64,000 bases of DNA from Leptospira fluminis (GTDB lineage Bacteria > Spirochaetota > Leptospiria > Leptospirales > Leptospiraceae). The translations under genes and the position numbers were made by a program. Under the pieces are notes generated by a model that did no database searches, was not told the DNA's origin, and worked only from the letters and a program-made list of their open reading frames with translations. Each line of letters begins with the position of its first letter. Positions within the stretch are counted from its first letter, which is position 1. Below, piece after piece: positions 6,979-15,832 of the stretch. The stretch is from the NCBI RefSeq assembly GCF_004771275.1, contig NZ_RQEV01000015.1, positions 1 through 64,000 on the forward strand. Direction: 5' to 3'.

Positions 6979-8967
6979 TTAAATCGAAATTTCCTTTTTT
7001 TGAGGAATCGAAAACGTGAATGTAGTTCCCTTTTGCAGATCGGATTGTACGGAGATCTTGCCATGATACGCCTGGATGATGCTGTACACCAACGGCAACC
7101 CGAGTCCGGTACCGACTTCGTTTTTGGTTCCGTATCTTGTGGATTTTACGTCCGTGGAAAACAAGTGGGGAATCATTTCCTCCGGGATCCCAACACCCGA
7201 GTCCTTTACGGAAAATTCCGCGTCGTCCGATTTTCTGTCGAAATCGATTTCCACGGTATCGCCTTCCCGACAGAATTTGATGGAGTTGGAGACCAGATTC
7301 GTAAAGATCGCAGCCAACAAACTTCGATCCATTTCTATCGTCGCTTCTTTCGGGATCCGGTTCAGGATTCTTATGTTCTTGAATTTGGCCTGGCTCCAGA
7401 ATCGACTCAGCACATCTTCGACTTCGAAATGCAGGTGAAAGACCGTATTGTCCATGCGAAAAGATCCGGAGCGCAGACGGTTCAGATCCAGAAGGGTGGA
7501 GATCATTTCCAAGGATTGCATGGAAGTACGTTCCAATCTTTCGATCCATTCCAAAATGGAGGAATCGTCCAGGCTGTCATAATCGCTCCGGATCAGTTGC
7601 AGTACGCCGATGATATTCGCCAAGGGAGCTCTTAGATCGTGAGTTACCAAAGAGATGAACGTGTCCTTAAGCGCGTTCGCTTCCTCCGCTACCCGTTTGG
7701 CGCTCCTCAGTTCCTTGGTGCGTTCGGCTACTTTCGTTTCCAGCGATTTCTGCAGTTCCTCCAGCCGGACAAACGCATTGGAAAAACGGATAGAAAGCAT
7801 GGTGGTCTGGGAAAACAAGAAAGCGAGTAGGCCCCAGTTGGCAAGATACCCCGTTTTGATCCATAAGGCTTGGTTCAGGATATCGTTCAGGGTGGTCAAG
7901 AAAAGGATGCTTCCTCCCGCCAAAAAGAGAAGGGAACCTTCCCGTTTTCGGACCAAGGTGAGGACCATTACACAAAGCAGGTAGACCATGAATAGTCCCA
8001 CGAAACCTTGGAAAAATTGGATCCACCACATGTACTTCGAGGAAGGAAGAACGCATACGATCCCCGAAAACAAAATAGAGATTCCTAGGATTCCGCGTAA
8101 TGCGTAAACGTGAAACTCTTTGGGGAAAACGCCGTTTAAGAATAAGGAAAATAAAGGAACGGAGATTACGAACGTCAGAATATCCGCTTTGTGGATATAA
8201 ACCCAATATTCGTCCGGGAGGACTTCGTAGATCCAAACCGAACCGGTAAAGAAGGTCCGGACGCTTACATCCACGCAAAACCATCCGAACCAAAGAGCGG
8301 ACCGATCTATCCTGCGCATCAAGTACAGGATTAAGTGGTACAATCCCATTAAAAACGTGGCTCCGAATACGAGCCACCCTAGGGAGGATTCGGTTTCCTT
8401 GGCTTCGAATATCGAAATCGCGGGACCGAATTGGATCGATTTTCTCAGTCCTCCCGTTATATGATAGAAATTTGATATTTCTATTTCCAACTTCAGTTCG
8501 GACTTTGCATCCGGCAATAGCACGATCGGATGCTTGTAGGAGGGAACCATCCCGGCCTTGTCGGGAGCCACTTTCCCGTTTTCACGGAGCAATGTTCCGC
8601 TCTCGTAGAGTCTAAACGCGGTGGAAACGTCGTTGATTCTGAGGGCGAGGTCTCCTCTAGGCCGGTCGAGAAGGATCTTTAAGCGATACGTCCCTGTGCC
8701 TTCTCCCCCGTGTTCCGTCCCTGCGGCGGTTCGAAATTTGTTCCAGGCGCCAGGCACCTTGAGATAGGCAGGGTCGGTCCGAAAAAGGCTCGAAGAGGAA
8801 AGTCCGTCGGAAAATTCCCAATCTCCCTCCAGGGAAACGATCGGGTTCTTGTCCACATCCCAGCCTCTCAAATCCAGGACCCCGTTTTTCACCTTCTGAG
8901 GCTTGTCGATGCCGTAACATCCGTCGCATAGGAAAACGACCAAAAATATGAGAAAAGCGGACCTCAT
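6979..8967 (-). CDS. 7TMR-DISM sensor histidine kinase
   Basis: About 662 residues. The order is a signal peptide, an extracytoplasmic 7TMR-DISM sensing domain (about 30-190, with the family's EGDWEF and VPGAW stretches), seven membrane segments (about 195-400), a short coiled linker, HisKA with the phospho-accepting His in VTHDLRAPL (near 443), and a complete HATPase with TNLVSNSIKF, DSGVGIP and GTGLGLP. The frame extends to a TTG at 8982; I prefer the ATG at 8967 because it gives a clean signal peptide. No response regulator is adjacent. It is divergent from the metal efflux operon 290 bases away, so a link to metal sensing is possible but unproven. Confidence 0.92.
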   Translation of the reverse strand: MRSAFLIFLVVFLCDGCYGIDKPQKVKNGVLDLRGWDVDKNPIVSLEGDWEFSDGLSSSSLFRTDPAYLKVPGAWNKFRTAAGTEHGGEGTGTYRLKILLDRPRGDLALRINDVSTAFRLYESGTLLRENGKVAPDKAGMVPSYKHPIVLLPDAKSELKLEIEISNFYHITGGLRKSIQFGPAISIFEAKETESSLGWLVFGATFLMGLYHLILYLMRRIDRSALWFGWFCVDVSVRTFFTGSVWIYEVLPDEYWVYIHKADILTFVISVPLFSLFLNGVFPKEFHVYALRGILGISILFSGIVCVLPSSKYMWWIQFFQGFVGLFMVYLLCVMVLTLVRKREGSLLFLAGGSILFLTTLNDILNQALWIKTGYLANWGLLAFLFSQTTMLSIRFSNAFVRLEELQKSLETKVAERTKELRSAKRVAEEANALKDTFISLVTHDLRAPLANIIGVLQLIRSDYDSLDDSSILEWIERLERTSMQSLEMISTLLDLNRLRSGSFRMDNTVFHLHFEVEDVLSRFWSQAKFKNIRILNRIPKEATIEMDRSLLAAIFTNLVSNSIKFCREGDTVEIDFDRKSDDAEFSVKDSGVGIPEEMIPHLFSTDVKSTRYGTKNEVGTGLGLPLVYSIIQAYHGKISVQSDLQKGTTFTFSIPQKKEISI

Positions 8968-9131
8968 CGGTTTTACGGCCAATATAAAACGAGACGGGAT
9001 CTTTGGAAGAAAAACCCGGTGGAGAGCAGATTGTCAGGTTTACGGGTCGGAATCTAACCGCTGTTCTCCCGGATGAAGTTTCCGATAGATTTTCCGTTCT
9101 GCATAGAAAATTTTTCTTGGTAGGGGAACTT

Positions 9132-9160
9132 TTGAGATCGGGTTTCAACGGGAATCTCAA
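9132..9160 (+). promoter_or_regulatory. inverted repeat upstream of the metal efflux operon
   Basis: TTGAGAT (9132-9138) and ATCTCAA (9154-9160) form a perfect 7-bp inverted repeat with a 15-base spacer. It lies in the 286-base divergent region between the sensor kinase and the efflux operon, about 95 bases before the first start codon. It could be a regulator site or a hairpin; no other evidence is available. The rest of this region shows no gene. Confidence 0.3.
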
Positions 9161-9253
9161 TCAGATTCTCCTAAACAAAGAAATCCGTCGGAATTTGGTT
9201 GAATTCTTGCTCCTCTACGGTCTAAAAATGATAGTGACGAAAAGAAGCACCTC

Positions 9254-9607
9254 ATGCTGGATCGTTGGTTCTTAAAGCTCTTCTTAAAGGCGTTTGTAAT
9301 CCTGTTCATCGCCAATTTCGGCTATCAGAAGATCGTCGATAACGAAGCCGTATGCGGAGCTTTAGGCATAGCAGAGGAGCATTGTCCTTATGCGACTCAT
9401 ATTCCCGGTCATACTACCGAGGATTCCGATCATGTTTGTATCGACTGTCCCTGCAACTTGACCCTTTTCGTTTCCTGGGATCTATACGTCGCCCGGGTAT
9501 ATAGCAGACTTTCCGTACTATTCTATACTTCTCCTATGCCGGTCGTTCTCGCATACGAATTGCCGATACGACTCTTCCGCCCCCCTCGAAACTCCTCCTT
9601 CGCTTAA
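9254..9607 (+). CDS. small Cys/His-rich exported protein, first gene of metal efflux operon
   Basis: A 117-residue protein I do not recognise as a named family. One N-terminal hydrophobic segment (about 6-24) suggests export or anchoring. Residues 34-68 are rich in possible metal ligands: CGALGIAEEHC, HIPGH and HVCIDCPCN. The C-terminal third has no clear feature. It comes 51 bases before the TolC-like gene and is in the same direction as the whole RND efflux set, so a periplasmic metal-binding or sensing role is likely. Resemblance to the DUF2946-type proteins often found beside copper genes is only in general layout. Confidence 0.7.
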   Translation: MLDRWFLKLFLKAFVILFIANFGYQKIVDNEAVCGALGIAEEHCPYATHIPGHTTEDSDHVCIDCPCNLTLFVSWDLYVARVYSRLSVLFYTSPMPVVLAYELPIRLFRPPRNSSFA

Positions 9608-9658
9608 CACACTGCGAACCGAGGGAGATGGATGAATCTCCCTCTAGGAGGTCAACCT

Positions 9659-10972
9659 ATGCGCATATTTTCAATATGGCTTCTCTACGTCGTCACGGGA
9701 GGGGTCGTTTATTCTCAATCCTCGGACGGATCACAGGTTCCTTCCTGCTCGGGGCCTTTGGATTTAAAACGCATCACGGTATGCGTCTTGGAGGCGAGTC
9801 CTGAATATAGGACGGAGCAGTTAAAACTAAAGGAGATTTCGGGGAAAAAACAGGTCGCTTCCTACCTGTTCCCTTCCAACCCGGTGGCGAGCGCTTACGT
9901 TGCGCACCGGAAAGGAACCGTCTCCGAAGGAGGGCCCTTGGGGACCGGTCCCGCTCCGATCGCCATGAACCACCAAATCCTAGTCACCCAGGAAATTTAT
10001 ATGGGAGGCAAGAGGGAAAAGGCCAGAGAAGTGGCCGAAGAGGAATACAAAGTCCAAGCGGGAAGACTGGAAGCGGTGCGTCGGAACACGCTTTCTCGGA
10101 CGATTTCAGGAGTCTTGAAATTTGCAGGGTTCAAGCGGGAATACGAAGGCACTCTCCAGTTGTACGAGCTCGCGAAGGAATTAAAGGAACTCTCCCATGC
10201 TCGTGCCCAGGAAGGAGTGGCGCCTGCAATGGATGTGGACGTGGCCAGAGCGGAAGAATTACGGCTTTGGAAAATTCTCAAGCAAGCGGAACGGAAACTG
10301 GAATCCGCAAAGGGGGAACTGCTCATCCAATTGAACCGGCAGCCCGACTCTTCCTTGGAACTGGAAGTTTCCGGCGTTTCCCTAAAGGAATTGCCCAAAG
10401 ATGTGGTCACTCTCGTTAAGATCGCGCTCGCAAATCGTCCGGAAATAGGTATGACCGAAAACGAGATCGTCCTCGCCGCGCGAAAGCTCGAGCAGATCAA
10501 GTTGCAGAGAGTGCCGAATGTGACCTTAGGCGGTTTCGTTCAAAACGACGGATTTAACGAAAAAGTGGTGGGTGCCCAAGTAAGCCTTCCTTTAACTCTT
10601 TGGAGGACTTACGAAGGCGAGATTCGCAGCGCAGCGTCCGTAAAAGAACAGGCTTTTGAGAACGCGAGATTGCAGGAGAGAAACATCCGATTGGAGATCG
10701 TGAACGCGGTTTCCGGCTATCTTGCCTTACATACGGAGATGGAACAGTACGATCCTACGTATCTGCGGGACTTGGACAAGGATTTGCTATTATTAAAGGA
10801 AGCCTTGCGTACGGGACGGATCAAAGTCGTGGACGCGCTGAATTCCCAGCGGATCCTCACGGGGGCGAAATTGAATTTTATTCTTTCCCGAACCGAATAC
10901 TCTCTCGCACAGGTGGAGTTGGTTCGCGCCATCGGATTATCTTTCGAGGAATTTCTCGAGGAAGTAAAATGA
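9659..10972 (+). CDS. CusC/CzcC-like outer membrane efflux protein (TolC family)
   Basis: A 437-residue TolC-family outer membrane channel. The start is set at 9659 by a perfect AGGAGGT (9646-9652); an in-frame ATG at 9632 lies before that site and is not favoured. Residues 1-20 are a signal peptide. Two long helical repeats rich in Ala, Glu, Lys and Arg follow, with PSNPVASAYV near the N-terminus and the family's (A/L)-NRPE motif (LANRPEIG) where the second repeat begins. It overlaps the next gene by four bases (ATGA), which marks one operon with the adaptor and pump. Confidence 0.9.
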   Translation: MRIFSIWLLYVVTGGVVYSQSSDGSQVPSCSGPLDLKRITVCVLEASPEYRTEQLKLKEISGKKQVASYLFPSNPVASAYVAHRKGTVSEGGPLGTGPAPIAMNHQILVTQEIYMGGKREKAREVAEEEYKVQAGRLEAVRRNTLSRTISGVLKFAGFKREYEGTLQLYELAKELKELSHARAQEGVAPAMDVDVARAEELRLWKILKQAERKLESAKGELLIQLNRQPDSSLELEVSGVSLKELPKDVVTLVKIALANRPEIGMTENEIVLAARKLEQIKLQRVPNVTLGGFVQNDGFNEKVVGAQVSLPLTLWRTYEGEIRSAASVKEQAFENARLQERNIRLEIVNAVSGYLALHTEMEQYDPTYLRDLDKDLLLLKEALRTGRIKVVDALNSQRILTGAKLNFILSRTEYSLAQVELVRAIGLSFEEFLEEVK

Positions 10973-12129
10973 TGAAAAAAATCGCATTCTATACGTTGGT
11001 CTTTCTGACCGTCGGACTCACTGCTCTTTTTGCATATAAGAGATTTATAAATCACAAAAGCGGAATGAAATCGCACGCTTCCCAGGAATCCGGGGAAGCG
11101 GATTCCGTTTCTCTGGACAAGGAGCAATCCGAATTGTTCCATGTCGCCGTACGAAGGGTGGAAAAAAGTCGTTTCAGAAGGACGATTTCCCTGATCGGAG
11201 AGGTCGCTGCGGTGCCAGATCGAATCATCGAGGTTCCGGCAAGGGTGCCCGGCCGGATCACTGCGGTAAAATTCGTGGAAGGCTCGCAGGTTTCCAAAGG
11301 GCAGCTCCTGGCGATTTTGGATTCTCCCGATCTCGCGAAACTAAGATCCGCCTACAATTCCGCGAGAACGAGATACTCCGCCGCTTCCCAAAATACGGAG
11401 CGGGTCCGTAATTTGGTTTCGATGAAACTCGCGGCCAAGCAGGAAGAGATCGATTCGGAAGCGAATTTGAAAGTGATCGCCGCGGAATTAAAGGCGTCCG
11501 AGGAAAATCTAAGGGCCAACGGTCTGGAGCCGAGCGAAGAAACTAGCGGGAAATACTCCATCTATTCTCCGATTGCCGGAATCGTACTGAATCGGAACGC
11601 CTTGCCGGGTGCACTCGTTCCGGCTACGCAGAATCTCGCCACGGTGGGGAATATTTCCGAGCTATGGTTCATGGCTAAGATTTTCGAATCGGATCTCGGA
11701 AAGGTCAGCGAAGGCGATCGGGCCGACATCATCTTGAATTCCTATCCGGATCTGGTCTTCGACGGGAATTTGGAACATATCGGCGAACAGGTGGATCTGG
11801 CATCCCGTACCGTCCACGCTCGTCTGGTATTCCGGAATAAAGGTCGTAAGGCCAAGATCGGACTGTTCGGAACGGCTAAGGTCGTAACGGAAACCGGTAT
11901 GGGGATACTCGTTCCGGAATCGAGTATATTCAAGAAAAACGATGAAGACATGGTTTTTGTCCGGACGGACATCCGGAGATTCTCCGCTAGACGAGTAAGG
12001 GTAGCCGGATCGGAGGATGGAAACGTCGAGATTTTGGAAGGACTGGAAGAGGGAGACGAGGTCGTTACGCAAGGTGTTTTCGAGCTTAAATCCTTGCTAC
12101 TCAAATCTTCGTTCGGGGAGGAAGGCTGA
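10969..12129 (+). CDS. RND efflux periplasmic adaptor subunit (CusB/CzcB type)
   Basis: A 386-residue membrane fusion protein that bridges the inner membrane pump and the outer membrane channel. It has an N-terminal membrane anchor (about 5-22), a lipoyl/barrel-sandwich half-motif VPARVPGRITAVKFVEGSQVS split by a helical hairpin (about 120-180), the second lipoyl half near YSIYSPIAGIV, and a beta-barrel region (about 220-310). The gene overlaps both neighbours: four bases with the TolC-like gene and one base with the pump (TGATG). No His-rich N-terminal extension is seen. Confidence 0.92.
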   Translation: MMKKIAFYTLVFLTVGLTALFAYKRFINHKSGMKSHASQESGEADSVSLDKEQSELFHVAVRRVEKSRFRRTISLIGEVAAVPDRIIEVPARVPGRITAVKFVEGSQVSKGQLLAILDSPDLAKLRSAYNSARTRYSAASQNTERVRNLVSMKLAAKQEEIDSEANLKVIAAELKASEENLRANGLEPSEETSGKYSIYSPIAGIVLNRNALPGALVPATQNLATVGNISELWFMAKIFESDLGKVSEGDRADIILNSYPDLVFDGNLEHIGEQVDLASRTVHARLVFRNKGRKAKIGLFGTAKVVTETGMGILVPESSIFKKNDEDMVFVRTDIRRFSARRVRVAGSEDGNVEILEGLEEGDEVVTQGVFELKSLLLKSSFGEEG

Positions 12130-15100
12130 TGGAATTTTTGACAGCGATTGTCCGCTGGAGCCTTCACAATCGATTGAGCGTCCTGGTTTTTTCCGCGCTT
12201 CTCGTATTGGCGGGATTGGACTCCACGAGGAGGCTGAAGATCGACGCGGTACCGGACATCACGAACGTCCAAGTCCAGGTGATTACGGCTGCGCCTGCAT
12301 TGTCTACTTTGGAGATCGAGCAGTATGTGACGTATCCGATCGAGAGGGCCGTTTCCGGAATACTGAAGTTGCAGGAGGTCCGTTCCGTTTCTAGATACGG
12401 ATTCTCGATCATTACGATCGTATTCGAGGAAGGTGCCGACCTGTATTTGAGCCGGCAACTGGTCAGCGAAAAATTGGTGGAGGTCTCCAACCAAATTCCT
12501 CGTAACTACGGTTCTCCGCAGATCGGTCCGATCTCCACCGGATTGGGTGAAGTGTACCAATTCGTGCTGAAGAGTAAAACCCATTCGCTTACGGAACTCA
12601 CCACGTATCTGAACTGGTTCGTCAATCCGGTCCTGAAAACCGTCCACGGAGTGGTGGAAGTGAATACTTTCGGAGGAAAGGTAAAGCAGTACAGAGTTGT
12701 CGTGGACATATCCAAAGTGGCGGCCCTCGGCTTGGGAATTAGGGACGTAGCCGAAGCGGTTTTGACCAATAATACCGCGACCGGAGGCGGATATGTGGAG
12801 AGGAACAAGGAACACCTTGTCATCGGCACGGAAGGCCTATTGAAAAAACCGGAGGACTTTTATAAAATTTCCATAGGCAAAACGCCCGACGGGTTCCCGA
12901 TCTATCTCTCCTCGGTCGCAAAAGTGGAGGAGGGGTTCCGTCTCCGTAAAGGAGGGGCTACGTCCGACGGTCACGGAGAAGTCGTCGGGGCTATGACCCT
13001 CATGTTGGTGAACGAGAACTCTCTGCAGGTTACTGACGCTGTAAAGAAAAAGATAGAAGAGATCAAAACAACCCTTCCCGCCGGAATGGAAATCGAGCCG
13101 TTTTACGACCGCTCCGTCATGGTAAAGAATACGATCAGCACCGTCCTTTGGAATTTGGGGGAAGGTGCGATTCTCGTCATCCTCGTCCTATTCCTCATGA
13201 TCGGAGACCTTCGGTCCGGACTCGTGATCGCGGTCACGATTCCTTTGGCCATGCTTTTCGCGATTACGATCATGCGTTTCCGGGACCTTCCCGCGAACCT
13301 GATGTCCATGGGTGCCATCGATTTCGGACTCATCGTGGACGGGGCAGTGATACTGGTCGAAAATTCCTTCCGACGACTTCTGGAGCTGGCCAGGGAAAAA
13401 GGACGTCGCTTAACGTTCGAAGAGAGAAGGGAAACCATACTGAGTGCGACGGTAGAAGTCCGTAAAGCGACTATCTTCGGGGAAATCATTATCGGAGTGG
13501 TCTATCTTCCCATTCTTACGTTATCCGGAACCGAAGGGAAAATGTTCGTTCCTATGGCCCTCACGGTGTTGTTCGCGCTTTTGGGCGCCTTCTTTCTTAC
13601 TTTAACGATCATTCCCGTACTGGCCTCTTACTTCCTGGATCCTAAAGTGAATCAGGAGGAAGAGACCGCCTTCTTTAGGAGGATCAATCGGGAATATAAA
13701 CCTTTTTTGGACAAGGCGATGTCCCGATCCAAACGCGTGGTATGGACGGCGCTCGCAGGATTTGGGCTCGCCATCGCGGGCTTTGCCTTTATGGGAGCGG
13801 AATTTATACCCACAATGGACGAAGGTTCCGTACTTTTGGAGATCTCCCGGTTGCCGTCCAGTTCGTTGCAACAATCTTTGGACACTTCCACAAAGATCGA
13901 AAAGGCGTTACTGGCCAAATTCCCCGAGATCGTAAGCATCGTCTCCAAGACGGGATCTCCCGAACTTGCCAACGAACCTATGGGTCTGGATAAGACCGAC
14001 GTATTTTTGGAGCTCAAACCTCGAAAAGAATGGCGGTTTAGCAAGGCGGAATTCGAGGAAGAGATTTCCAGGACGGTTTCGGATGCGGTTCCGGAGGTAG
14101 CCTTCGGAATTTCCCAACCGATACAGATGAGAACGAACGAGATGATCGCGGGGATACGAGCCGACGTCGGAATCAAGATCTTCGGAGAAGACCTCGCCAC
14201 TCTTAAAGGTTTGGCGGAAAAAATCTCTTCCTTAGCGAAAGGAGTGGAAGGAGTCGCGGATCTTAGGATAGAACAATTGTCCGGTTTGGAGTACCTTCGG
14301 GTTCGACCTAGACGGGAAGCGATGGCAAGGTACGGTTATTCGATCAACGACGTGAATCAAATCGCGGAGTCCCTTTCCGCCGGACACCAAGTGGGGGTTC
14401 TCTTCGAAGGACAAAAAAGATTCGAGATCGCGGTGGTTTCCGAATGGAAATTGGAAAACGATTTGGGTAGTTTAAAGGCGCTTCCCGTAGGCACTAAGGG
14501 GAAGATCGTCCCGTTCGGAGAATTGGCCGATGTTTCCTTGGAAGACGGTCCCGTCCAGATCAATCACGAAAACCAGTACAGACTCGCGATCGTTCAGTTC
14601 AACGTTCGCGGGAGCGACATGGTGAGCACCGTCCAGAGAGTGGACGACAGGATACGTTCCAAAATCGTTTTTCCTCCCGGATACAGATACGAAATGGGCG
14701 GGGAATTCAAGAAATATAATTCCGCAAGATCCACTTTGATGGTCGTGGTTCCGATAACGCTGATCGTTATTTTACTGTTTTTGTACCTGGCTTTCCGGGA
14801 ATTTTCCCCGGCACTTTTGATCTTCCTGAACGTACCGTTTGCGGTTACGGGAGGCGTGTTTTCTCTTCTTCTCCGCGGCATGCCTTTCAGTATTCCGGCG
14901 GGAATCGGGTTCATTGCGCTTTTCGGGATCGCGATATTAAACGGATTGGTTCTAGTAACGTTTGCGCGGGAAGAGGAGGCAAAAGGGGTGGATGCGGCAG
15001 AAGCGATCCGAAGGGCAGCGGAGCATAGGATCCGACCTGTGATCACCACCGCGCTTTTGGCTTCGATCGGATTTTTGCCGATGGCTTTATCCACTTCTCC

Positions 15101-15272
15101 CGGGGCTGAAGTCCAGCGTCCCTTGGCTACCGTGGTCATCGGCGGTCTCATCAGTGCAAGCCTTCTCACTCTGATCGTGATTCCGGTAGTATATGCGAGA
15201 TTCATCCACGTAGGAAGAAAACCGGAAAAGTCACTCGGCGGAATCGATCCGAATCGGACTCGGATCAAATAA
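12129..15272 (+). CDS. heavy-metal RND efflux pump (CusA/CzcA family)
   Basis: A 1047-residue proton-driven RND transporter of the heavy-metal (HME) branch. The signature in membrane segment 4 is DFGLIVDGAVILVEN starting at D398; D398 and D404 are the proton-relay acids. The usual length (about 1040) and layout are kept: TM1 at 14-34, a large periplasmic loop, TM2-6 at 340-500, TM7 near 535, a second loop, and TM8-12 at 860-1030. Metal type (Cu/Ag against Zn/Co/Cd) cannot be fixed by eye. It ends the operon and is followed by a hairpin region shared with the convergent lipoprotein gene. Confidence 0.95.
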   Translation: MEFLTAIVRWSLHNRLSVLVFSALLVLAGLDSTRRLKIDAVPDITNVQVQVITAAPALSTLEIEQYVTYPIERAVSGILKLQEVRSVSRYGFSIITIVFEEGADLYLSRQLVSEKLVEVSNQIPRNYGSPQIGPISTGLGEVYQFVLKSKTHSLTELTTYLNWFVNPVLKTVHGVVEVNTFGGKVKQYRVVVDISKVAALGLGIRDVAEAVLTNNTATGGGYVERNKEHLVIGTEGLLKKPEDFYKISIGKTPDGFPIYLSSVAKVEEGFRLRKGGATSDGHGEVVGAMTLMLVNENSLQVTDAVKKKIEEIKTTLPAGMEIEPFYDRSVMVKNTISTVLWNLGEGAILVILVLFLMIGDLRSGLVIAVTIPLAMLFAITIMRFRDLPANLMSMGAIDFGLIVDGAVILVENSFRRLLELAREKGRRLTFEERRETILSATVEVRKATIFGEIIIGVVYLPILTLSGTEGKMFVPMALTVLFALLGAFFLTLTIIPVLASYFLDPKVNQEEETAFFRRINREYKPFLDKAMSRSKRVVWTALAGFGLAIAGFAFMGAEFIPTMDEGSVLLEISRLPSSSLQQSLDTSTKIEKALLAKFPEIVSIVSKTGSPELANEPMGLDKTDVFLELKPRKEWRFSKAEFEEEISRTVSDAVPEVAFGISQPIQMRTNEMIAGIRADVGIKIFGEDLATLKGLAEKISSLAKGVEGVADLRIEQLSGLEYLRVRPRREAMARYGYSINDVNQIAESLSAGHQVGVLFEGQKRFEIAVVSEWKLENDLGSLKALPVGTKGKIVPFGELADVSLEDGPVQINHENQYRLAIVQFNVRGSDMVSTVQRVDDRIRSKIVFPPGYRYEMGGEFKKYNSARSTLMVVVPITLIVILLFLYLAFREFSPALLIFLNVPFAVTGGVFSLLLRGMPFSIPAGIGFIALFGIAILNGLVLVTFAREEEAKGVDAAEAIRRAAEHRIRPVITTALLASIGFLPMALSTSPGAEVQRPLATVVIGGLISASLLTLIVIPVVYARFIHVGRKPEKSLGGIDPNRTRIK

Positions 15273-15275
15273 GAA

Positions 15276-15308
15276 TGTCCGGCCTCGTTTCGTTTACGAG
15301 GACCGGAC
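15276..15308 (+). terminator. long hairpin after the efflux operon
   Basis: TGTCCGG-CCTCGT pairs with ACGAGG-ACCGGACA around a short loop, giving a stem of about 13 bp with one bulge, beginning four bases after the pump stop codon. It is followed by A, not T, so on the + strand it is not a canonical terminator, but its place between convergent genes fits transcript-end function. Confidence 0.45.
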
Positions 15309-15332
15309 AAAAAAAAGCGGAGTTTCCTCCGC
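15309..15332 (-). terminator. rho-independent terminator of the lipoprotein/porin transcript
   Basis: Read on the minus strand, GCGGAG-GAAA-CTCCGC is followed directly by eight T. It lies 26 bases past the lipoprotein stop codon. Confidence 0.85.
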
Positions 15333-15357
15333 CGCAGTGGTAACTCTAAAATGGCTT

Positions 15358-15810
15358 TTAGAAACCGGCCGCTTGGATGGCGGCGAACGTACATACGCCC
15401 ACATCAGGGTTACATTCGTACAGTTTGTAGTTGAAGTTGTTTCCGGTCCCGCGTTGCAGAACTCCGCCGGCGAATCCCAGCGAGCTGCAAGTGGATTTGG
15501 AAACCGTTTCTCTCACTAAGGGAGGAGCATTCTGCAACGCACCTAGGGTCGCGTTGAAAAAGTCCGTTCCGGAAGCGGAAACGCCGCTATTCTCTATGAT
15601 AAAAGAATCGTAGCAGATCCCGCTCCAAGAAGTCGCGTCCACTTGCGTGATTCTCAGGACGGATTTCGTGCTGTCTCCGGAAGGAGCCGCCAAAATCGCC
15701 GCCAAGATCCCGCTGTTATCGGTCTCGTTCGTTTTTCCGTGCTTAGCGCAGGCGGATAATCCGATGGCAAGAGCGAGGATTAAGGTTTTTAAAAAAATCG
15801 ATTTCATCAT
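15358..15810 (-). CDS. putative lipoprotein of unknown function
   Basis: A 150-residue exported protein. The N-terminus MMKSIFLKTLILALAIGLS is a lipoprotein signal peptide with lipobox LSAC, so Cys21 would be lipidated. The mature part is small, with ILAAILAA, several Cys (CYDSF, STCSSLGF, YECNPDVGVC) that could pair as disulfides, and no domain I recognise. AGGAAAAA stands just before the tandem ATGs. It follows the porin gene by 22 bases on the same strand and the pair share one terminator, so it may be an accessory lipoprotein of the porin. Confidence 0.8.
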   Translation of the reverse strand: MMKSIFLKTLILALAIGLSACAKHGKTNETDNSGILAAILAAPSGDSTKSVLRITQVDATSWSGICYDSFIIENSGVSASGTDFFNATLGALQNAPPLVRETVSKSTCSSLGFAGGVLQRGTGNNFNYKLYECNPDVGVCTFAAIQAAGF

Positions 15811-15832
15811 TTTTTCCTGATTCGCTCAGATC

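Noticed and set aside
9003..9275. 90-codon open frame upstream of the metal operon
   Set aside because: It overlaps the Cys/His-rich gene out of frame, has no ribosome site, and covers the control region.
11742..12815. 357-codon minus-strand open frame opposite the RND genes
   Set aside because: Shadow of two well-supported overlapping coding genes; composition is low in hydrophobic residues and no motif is seen.
14594..15394. 266-codon minus-strand open frame opposite the pump gene
   Set aside because: Antisense shadow of CusA/CzcA-like coding sequence.
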